64,000 bases of DNA from the NCBI RefSeq assembly GCF_008369325.1, contig NZ_VOBI01000020.1, positions 52,353 to 116,352 on the forward strand, read 5' to 3'. Both the position numbers and the translations under genes were made by a program. Shown here piece by piece: positions 59,743 to 64,000 of the stretch. A model generated the notes under the pieces. That model did no database searches. It saw nothing but the letters and a program-made list of their open reading frames with translations, and had not been told where the DNA came from. Every line of letters begins with the position of its first letter. Within the stretch, counting starts at the first letter, position 1. The stretch comes from Pseudomonas sp. ANT_H12B. Its GTDB lineage: Bacteria > Pseudomonadota > Gammaproteobacteria > Pseudomonadales > Pseudomonadaceae.

Positions 59743-62583
59743 CTAAGTAGCCGCAGCCGGAGCAGGTGTCAGATCGCAATAGTTAAAACTGTTGCTAATA
59801 TTGTCTATCCGTTTGATTACTGGGTCAGACGATTGCTGTCCATTGATATCGGTCGTATACCAATATTTGCCGTACGCTATTGCTCCCCTGACAGGTTGTG
59901 CCAATTTGAAAATGGCAGGATTGGCCACTGGCGCGACATCAGGGACATCTGCGGCTTTGATCACATAATCTTGAGAGTCTTCAGTACCGGAAATCAGATC
60001 AGTCCCTGCCAGATCCCTGTAAGCTGCGAAACGTGCAGTAATCGTTTTGCCTGGGGGTAGAAGTGGGTCTTTCTGAATCTGCAAGCCTAGAACCATGCTA
60101 CTGGTTGGACTGATCATGCCGTAACATTCAATGTAATCACGCAGGGCCGGATTGCGGATCCGGATTGTAGGTGGAGGTAAAGGTACTGCTGCACCAGCAA
60201 CAGTCACCTGTTGGTCAGGGGATTTCATTACGTTTTTATCACTATCTGCCTTCTGAATGGTCCAGTGAGCATCTGCTATGCCAATGGGCAACCTGGATAT
60301 GATATCTGCCGAAACAGGAACTTCAAATTCATCCGCACCCACAAATGGATTAAACTCACCTACAAGCTGACCATTAATGTAACACTTCGCTAACTCGGCC
60401 GAAGTAATAGGCGGCTGACCGATTGCAAGGGTAACTTTAAATTTGCCCGGACTGTTTCTGTCACCGGGCAGCAAGTCGTTAGGCGTACTCGAGGCACCCG
60501 TCACTACAGGCGACACCATATCTGGGTTAGTAAGATCTGGAAGATCTGGATTCGTGGGTCCCGCATAGTCGAATGCCAACGTGATGAGTTGAACCGGAGA
60601 TTCAGCGTTTGGAATACCGGGTCGAACGATCTGATACCAGATATTGGCCATTTTAGGCTCATCGGCATCGTTAAATATTCTGGAGAGATCCGTGTATGTC
60701 AGGGCAAACGTTAAATTGGTATTGGCGACCCACGGTTGAGAGGTAAGATCTACAAAGTTAGTTGCGTCAGTGGCGTCTTCAATGGTGATGAAAATTTCAT
60801 CGCCTGGCTCTGCGTTCGTGATGAAAGCGCTTTCAACGATCGCGGTTATCGCGCCGGCAAAATCGTCCAGATAAAGTGCCGTGGTATAGTTCGGATCGGT
60901 TTTCGGTACCAGAGGACCTTTTGTTGAAACTGGAGGTTGTGCCAATGCCAGTGTCAGTACGTCACTTGCGGCAGACTCCCGACTTTCATTACCAGGCAGA
61001 TCTTTCCATTGATACTGAATTCTGACGCGGCCGTTTGGAAATGTGCGTAACACGGTGTTGGCGATAGTAAATGCGCCGCTAGCGGGTACCGGAGCGTTCC
61101 ACGCCTCGACTCGCTGAACGCCAGAAATCAACCAGACGCGAAGATTGTCGTCAAGACGACGCAGCGGATAACCAACGTTCACGGTGAAATTCAGGTTGGC
61201 GTTAGCCGGATCCGCCGCCCAGGCTTCGGTAATTGTGCGTTGCGCATCCGAGGGTGGATTAACGAACGTGGGGGTTGGCGTTGGTACGACGAGCGTGACC
61301 ACGGTATTCCCATCGTTATCTGACCTTTTTGAACCAAACGGTGCAGTCTTGTCGATAACAAACTCCAAGTCATTGGAGGGTTCATTAACACCGCCCGCCT
61401 GTTTGTAGAGCTCAAACATAGCTTCATAAATGGTGGGCGTTGCCGGTGTTGGAAGTTCTGGAAACAAACTTGCTGGCAACTGGATCGGTATAGTCCCAAC
61501 CGGCCGGGCAGCAACCGGACCAAGTAGAATTTTTTGATCCCACAAATCCTGCGCCTGGCCTTTAACACCGAACTTCAGTTCCAGTTCATCCTCGTCAAAC
61601 TCTTCTGCAGTGCGGGTAAAGTTAATCGTCACAAACCCGGTATCCAGCACGCTTTTGGCGATCAGACCGTCCGCAAGTGTGACTATATCAATAACAGCCA
61701 AGGGGTCCATATTCTTGACACCGTTGAATTCAGGTCTTGGCGTTCTTGGTACGAATTTTATAGCCATGTTTCCATCTCCTTGTGTATTCAGGCCAGAAGG
61801 GCCACTTTCGCCAGGTGTTACCCTGTCTATTTTCACCAAACCTTTTTGCGACTCGCCGACAAGTCGCCCACCTTTGAACAACTGCCAGTGTGCAATAGCT
61901 GAAGCATTATCAATAAGTGGTCTGACATTGGGGTCAAACGGAACAACAAACAGCCAATGTCCATTCATATGCTTCGGTTCCAGCGTTATCTCCCAGTCAC
62001 CGGAAGTACCCGGCACTGGTGGCCCGCTTCCATTCAAACTTGAATACCCTTGCCAATATAATTTGGCTGTATCGCCATCTGCCGCAGGGCTGTTGGCTGT
62101 AGGTATCAAAACGGTTGCTCCCGAGGTCAACGGCGGTACTGTCTTGTTATTCAAGTAACCCCAAATCGTTGCATGGGGAAACGTAGGTTCATTCAGAACA
62201 AGAATAGGCGTGTGATCTATAGTCAGTTTTCTTTCAGGTGATGGATCCGAGATGCCCCCGCCTCCTTTCCAAACCTGATAAGACAAAAGCGCAACGCCGT
62301 CAGTTGCGAGGTGCGCTGCCGTCAAATTGAAATAGAGAAAAGGTGGTTGTGGTGGACTGTAGGATTCTGTGTAGAGCCTTGTAACAGTGCCACCTTGATA
62401 CAGTTCGATCCAAAGTTCGTCCATAGGCTTCGGGTCGGGCCAGTAAGGAATAATGATTCGAGTACCATTAAGCAAAATGTTGCGCGGCACGTATCCGTCG
62501 AGGTCATTATCATCAATACCTTCCACCGATAACGGGCTCGCTAGAATCCCTATACTTCTATCAGCCGCCTTCCTCATCGTCAT
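59743..62583 (-). CDS. Large uncharacterised Ig-like repeat protein
   Basis: 946 residues, no signal peptide, low GC for this genome. The sequence is built of beta-sandwich-like units of about 100-150 residues with recurring features: VWKGGGGISDPSPERKLTID, LFKGGRLVGESQKGLVKID, LYKQAGGVNEPSNDLEFVID and YQIVRPGIPNAESPVQLITL. Each ends in a short phrase (L-x-I/V-D-x-T/TP). I recognise no enzyme motif. It may be a surface or exopolymer-associated protein in the same functional group as the nearby autotransporter. The 242-bp gap after it (59501-59742) contains only a weak stem. A palindrome lies 82 bases before its start. Confidence 0.72.
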   Translation of the reverse strand: MTMRKAADRSIGILASPLSVEGIDDNDLDGYVPRNILLNGTRIIIPYWPDPKPMDELWIELYQGGTVTRLYTESYSPPQPPFLYFNLTAAHLATDGVALLSYQVWKGGGGISDPSPERKLTIDHTPILVLNEPTFPHATIWGYLNNKTVPPLTSGATVLIPTANSPAADGDTAKLYWQGYSSLNGSGPPVPGTSGDWEITLEPKHMNGHWLFVVPFDPNVRPLIDNASAIAHWQLFKGGRLVGESQKGLVKIDRVTPGESGPSGLNTQGDGNMAIKFVPRTPRPEFNGVKNMDPLAVIDIVTLADGLIAKSVLDTGFVTINFTRTAEEFDEDELELKFGVKGQAQDLWDQKILLGPVAARPVGTIPIQLPASLFPELPTPATPTIYEAMFELYKQAGGVNEPSNDLEFVIDKTAPFGSKRSDNDGNTVVTLVVPTPTPTFVNPPSDAQRTITEAWAADPANANLNFTVNVGYPLRRLDDNLRVWLISGVQRVEAWNAPVPASGAFTIANTVLRTFPNGRVRIQYQWKDLPGNESRESAASDVLTLALAQPPVSTKGPLVPKTDPNYTTALYLDDFAGAITAIVESAFITNAEPGDEIFITIEDATDATNFVDLTSQPWVANTNLTFALTYTDLSRIFNDADEPKMANIWYQIVRPGIPNAESPVQLITLAFDYAGPTNPDLPDLTNPDMVSPVVTGASSTPNDLLPGDRNSPGKFKVTLAIGQPPITSAELAKCYINGQLVGEFNPFVGADEFEVPVSADIISRLPIGIADAHWTIQKADSDKNVMKSPDQQVTVAGAAVPLPPPTIRIRNPALRDYIECYGMISPTSSMVLGLQIQKDPLLPPGKTITARFAAYRDLAGTDLISGTEDSQDYVIKAADVPDVAPVANPAIFKLAQPVRGAIAYGKYWYTTDINGQQSSDPVIKRIDNISNSFNYCDLTPAPAAAT

Positions 62584-62665
62584 GATGTAGCCCGTTCACT
62601 TTAATTACGCGGAAGATTTGAGATGCTTCTGGGGAGATTAAGCGCTCAGACACTGCACTTGCCTA

Positions 62666-62681
62666 CTGTCAGATATGACAG
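62666..62681 (-). promoter_or_regulatory. Palindromic operator CTGTCA-N4-TGACAG
   Basis: Perfect 6+6 palindrome 82 bases before the 946-residue gene, with CTTAATCT 23 bases beyond on the coding side. It nearly duplicates the 54276 site and probably binds the same regulator. Confidence 0.5.
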
Positions 62682-62770
62682 GTAAAGATACCGTTCGTCG
62701 GTTCTGAACGGGCTTTTGTCCATTCCCACATCAAATGCTTCTTGACGGAGATGTGTGGATTGATGTTCCA

Positions 62771-62784
62771 TGAAACCGGTTTCA
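62771..62784 (+). promoter_or_regulatory. PtxS operator
   Basis: TGAAACCGGTTTCA, the exact palindrome known as the PtxS recognition sequence, lies 42 bases before the ptxS start. PtxS represses itself and the 2-ketogluconate genes and is released by 2-ketogluconate. Confidence 0.88.
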
Positions 62785-62826
62785 GGAATTTACGCAGCAG
62801 ACTCCGACAATAAGAAAATCAACGCC

Positions 62827-63849
62827 ATGAACGACTTCTCCACCGCCCAACGCAGCCGTGTAACCATGCTCGATGTCGCCGAACGCGCCGGCGTATCCAA
62901 GGCCAGCGTCTCACGCTTCATCGGCGATGACCGCGCCCTGCTCTCCGATGCCATTGCCCTGCGCATCGAGCAGTCAATTGCCGAACTCGGCTATCGCCCG
63001 AACCAGATGGCCCGTGGCCTGAAGCGTGGACGCACCCGCCTGATCGGCATGCTGGTGGCCGATATCCGTAACCCTTATTCGATTGCCGTGATGCACGGGG
63101 TGGAAACCGCCTGCCGGCAGCACGGCTACAGCCTGGTGGTGTGCAACACCGATCGCGATGACGAGCAAGAGCGTCAGCATTTGGCGTTGCTGCGCTCGTA
63201 CAACATCGAAGGCTTGATCGTGAACACCCTTGGCCATCACCGCGATGAACTGCGTGAATTGCATCGGGAAATGCCGCTGGTGCTGGTGGATCGCAAGGTC
63301 GAGCAATTGGAGAGCGATCTGGTCGGGCTGGACAACCCTGCGGCGGTCGAAATGGCCCTCGCGCACCTTGAAGAGCGCGGCTATCGCGACGTGTTATTGG
63401 TCACCGAACCGTTTGACGGCACCAGTTCGCGGATCGAGCGGGTCAGCAGTTTCAAGGCGCAGATCGAGCAGCGGCCGACGCTGCAAGGGACCCTCGCCGA
63501 GACTGGTAGCGAGCTGACCGCACGTTTGAAAACCTTCCTCGACACGCCCTGCCCCGGCCCTAAAGCGCTGTTCTGCGCAAACGGGATTGCCGCGCTGGCC
63601 AGTACTCATTCGTTGCGTGAACTGCAGTGCAATCTGTTTGAGGACGTTGGGTTGATTGCTCTGGATGATCTGGATTGGTACCCGTTGGTGGGCAGCGGGA
63701 TTACCGCCCTCGCCCAACCGACGACGGAAATCGGTGCGAGTGCGTTTGAGTGTTTGCTCAAGCGTTTGCGTGGTGATGACGGGCCGGTGCGGACGCTGGA
63801 TTTTTCGGCGCGGTTGATTGTGCGGGGGTCGACCCTTGGACAGCGTTGA
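62827..63849 (+). CDS. ptxS: LacI-family regulator of 2-ketogluconate metabolism
   Basis: 340 residues from ATG 62827, the same length as P. aeruginosa PtxS. An upstream in-frame ATG at 62770 begins inside the operator and is rejected. The N-terminal LacI helix-turn-helix is TMLDVAERAGVSKASVSRFIG; the hinge is LKRGRTRLIGMLVADIRNPYS, then a periplasmic-binding-like sensor domain (VLVDRKVEQLESDLVGLDN). It controls its own gene and the kgu/gad genes for gluconate to 2-ketogluconate conversion. These are not in the window; downstream DNA is an IS end. Confidence 0.9.
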   Translation: MNDFSTAQRSRVTMLDVAERAGVSKASVSRFIGDDRALLSDAIALRIEQSIAELGYRPNQMARGLKRGRTRLIGMLVADIRNPYSIAVMHGVETACRQHGYSLVVCNTDRDDEQERQHLALLRSYNIEGLIVNTLGHHRDELRELHREMPLVLVDRKVEQLESDLVGLDNPAAVEMALAHLEERGYRDVLLVTEPFDGTSSRIERVSSFKAQIEQRPTLQGTLAETGSELTARLKTFLDTPCPGPKALFCANGIAALASTHSLRELQCNLFEDVGLIALDDLDWYPLVGSGITALAQPTTEIGASAFECLLKRLRGDDGPVRTLDFSARLIVRGSTLGQR

Positions 63850-63856
63850 CTGTGGG

Positions 63857-63876
63857 GGCCTCTTCGCGAGCAGGCT
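63857..63876. repeat. REP cut by an insertion sequence
   Basis: gcctcttcgcgagcaggct is the first part of a REP arm; the expected cgctccc is replaced at 63876/63877 by the IS end. Confidence 0.65.
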
Positions 63877-64000
63877 GAACTGGCCTAATAATTCCGGACA
63901 CCTCTTAAGGGCGATATGATTTCGCCAATTTGGAGGTTCCATGAAAGAAAGAAGAGTCTTTTCCCGCGAGTTCAAACATCGTGCAGCCAGCATGGTGATT
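63876..64000 (+). mobile_element. Left end of an IS3-family insertion sequence
   Basis: The element begins at about 63876 with TGAACTGGCCTAATAATTCC (TG end as in IS3 elements) and continues past the window. A transposase orfA frame opens at 63941. Inserted into a REP, a common IS target in Pseudomonas. Confidence 0.75.
63941..64000 (+). CDS. IS3-family transposase OrfA (5' end only)
   Basis: ATG 63941 follows a tggagg ribosome-binding site. The visible 20 codons read MKERRVFSREFKHRAASMVI, the start of the helix-turn-helix DNA-binding OrfA of IS3 elements. The full OrfA and the frameshift-expressed OrfB catalytic part lie beyond the window. Confidence 0.75.
   Translation, partial: MKERRVFSREFKHRAASMVI

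Noticed and set aside
62770..62826. ptxS start at 62770
   Set aside because: That ATG lies in the PtxS operator; the family length and ribosome-binding context favour 62827.
3981..63876. REP copies as a CRISPR array
   Set aside because: Copies are dispersed, palindromic and in inverted pairs with variable distances; no regular spacers or cas genes.

Overview
The window looks like chromosomal DNA of a fluorescent pseudomonad (Pseudomonas fluorescens group). It is GC-rich and dotted with Pseudomonas-type REP palindromes, mostly in head-to-head pairs (REPINs). It also carries genus-typical genes: a nicotinate-degradation cluster, pvdQ, ptxS, dpkA, a mexMN-like efflux locus and a DUF6124 gene. 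No tRNA, rRNA, CRISPR array or prophage was seen. The only mobile element is the left end of an IS3-family element that enters at the right edge.

Layout. 1-1.7 kb: a partial YafY-type regulator divergent from an aldo/keto reductase. 1.8-3.3 kb: an NCS2 purine/pyrimidine permease broken by one extra base. 3.3-15.2 kb: the aerobic nicotinic acid pathway (nicS, nicBA, nicR, nicX, then divergent nicCDEF and nicT), with matching 17-bp operator candidates in front of nicX and nicC. 15.3-20.6 kb: a nucleoside-hydrolase remnant, a lipoprotein, a GNAT enzyme, a nitrilase/LysR pair, two small proteins and dpkA. 20.8-25.6 kb: a 1594-residue dermonecrotic-toxin-like protein with a zinc-protease-like C terminus. 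25.8-30.3 kb: a FecR-type anti-sigma protein, pvdQ, a Fur-like regulator and two small envelope proteins. 30.6-37.8 kb: an unusual AT-richer operon encoding an MdfA-like exporter, a LuxE-like acyl-protein synthetase, a LuxC/adenylate-forming fusion, a second adenylate-forming enzyme and a GNAT acyltransferase. 37.7-45.9 kb: LysR/aldo-keto reductase pair, DUF411 protein, YqaA-like protein, a secreted hydrolase, a 2-hydroxyacid dehydrogenase, cytochrome b561, a TPR protein, and an ECF sigma/anti-sigma pair. 45.9-52.5 kb: a two-component system divergent from a mexMN-like RND pump. 52.6-62.6 kb: DUF1345 and DUF6124 proteins, an internally duplicated 291-residue protein, an AraC/LysE pair, an autotransporter and a 946-residue Ig-like protein. 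62.7-64 kb: ptxS and the IS end.

Functional logic. NicAB, NicC, NicX, NicD, NicF and NicE convert nicotinate to fumarate, NicT imports a substrate, and NicR and NicS are the regulators. The diagnostic active-site residues of NicX, NicD, NicE and NicF are visible. The best candidate for an undescribed system is the 30.6-37.8 kb operon. It has the carboxylate-activating and reducing enzymes known from bioluminescence (LuxE, LuxC) but no luciferase, LuxD or carrier protein. It has instead extra adenylating domains, an acyltransferase and an exporter, which suggests a small secreted aldehyde- or alcohol-derived metabolite. A second signal is a nearly identical palindrome (CTGTCA-N4-TGACAG) placed 80-90 bp before two uncharacterised genes, at 54.4 and 62.6 kb. 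A third is the leader RNA of the DUF6124 gene, which can fold in two mutually exclusive ways.
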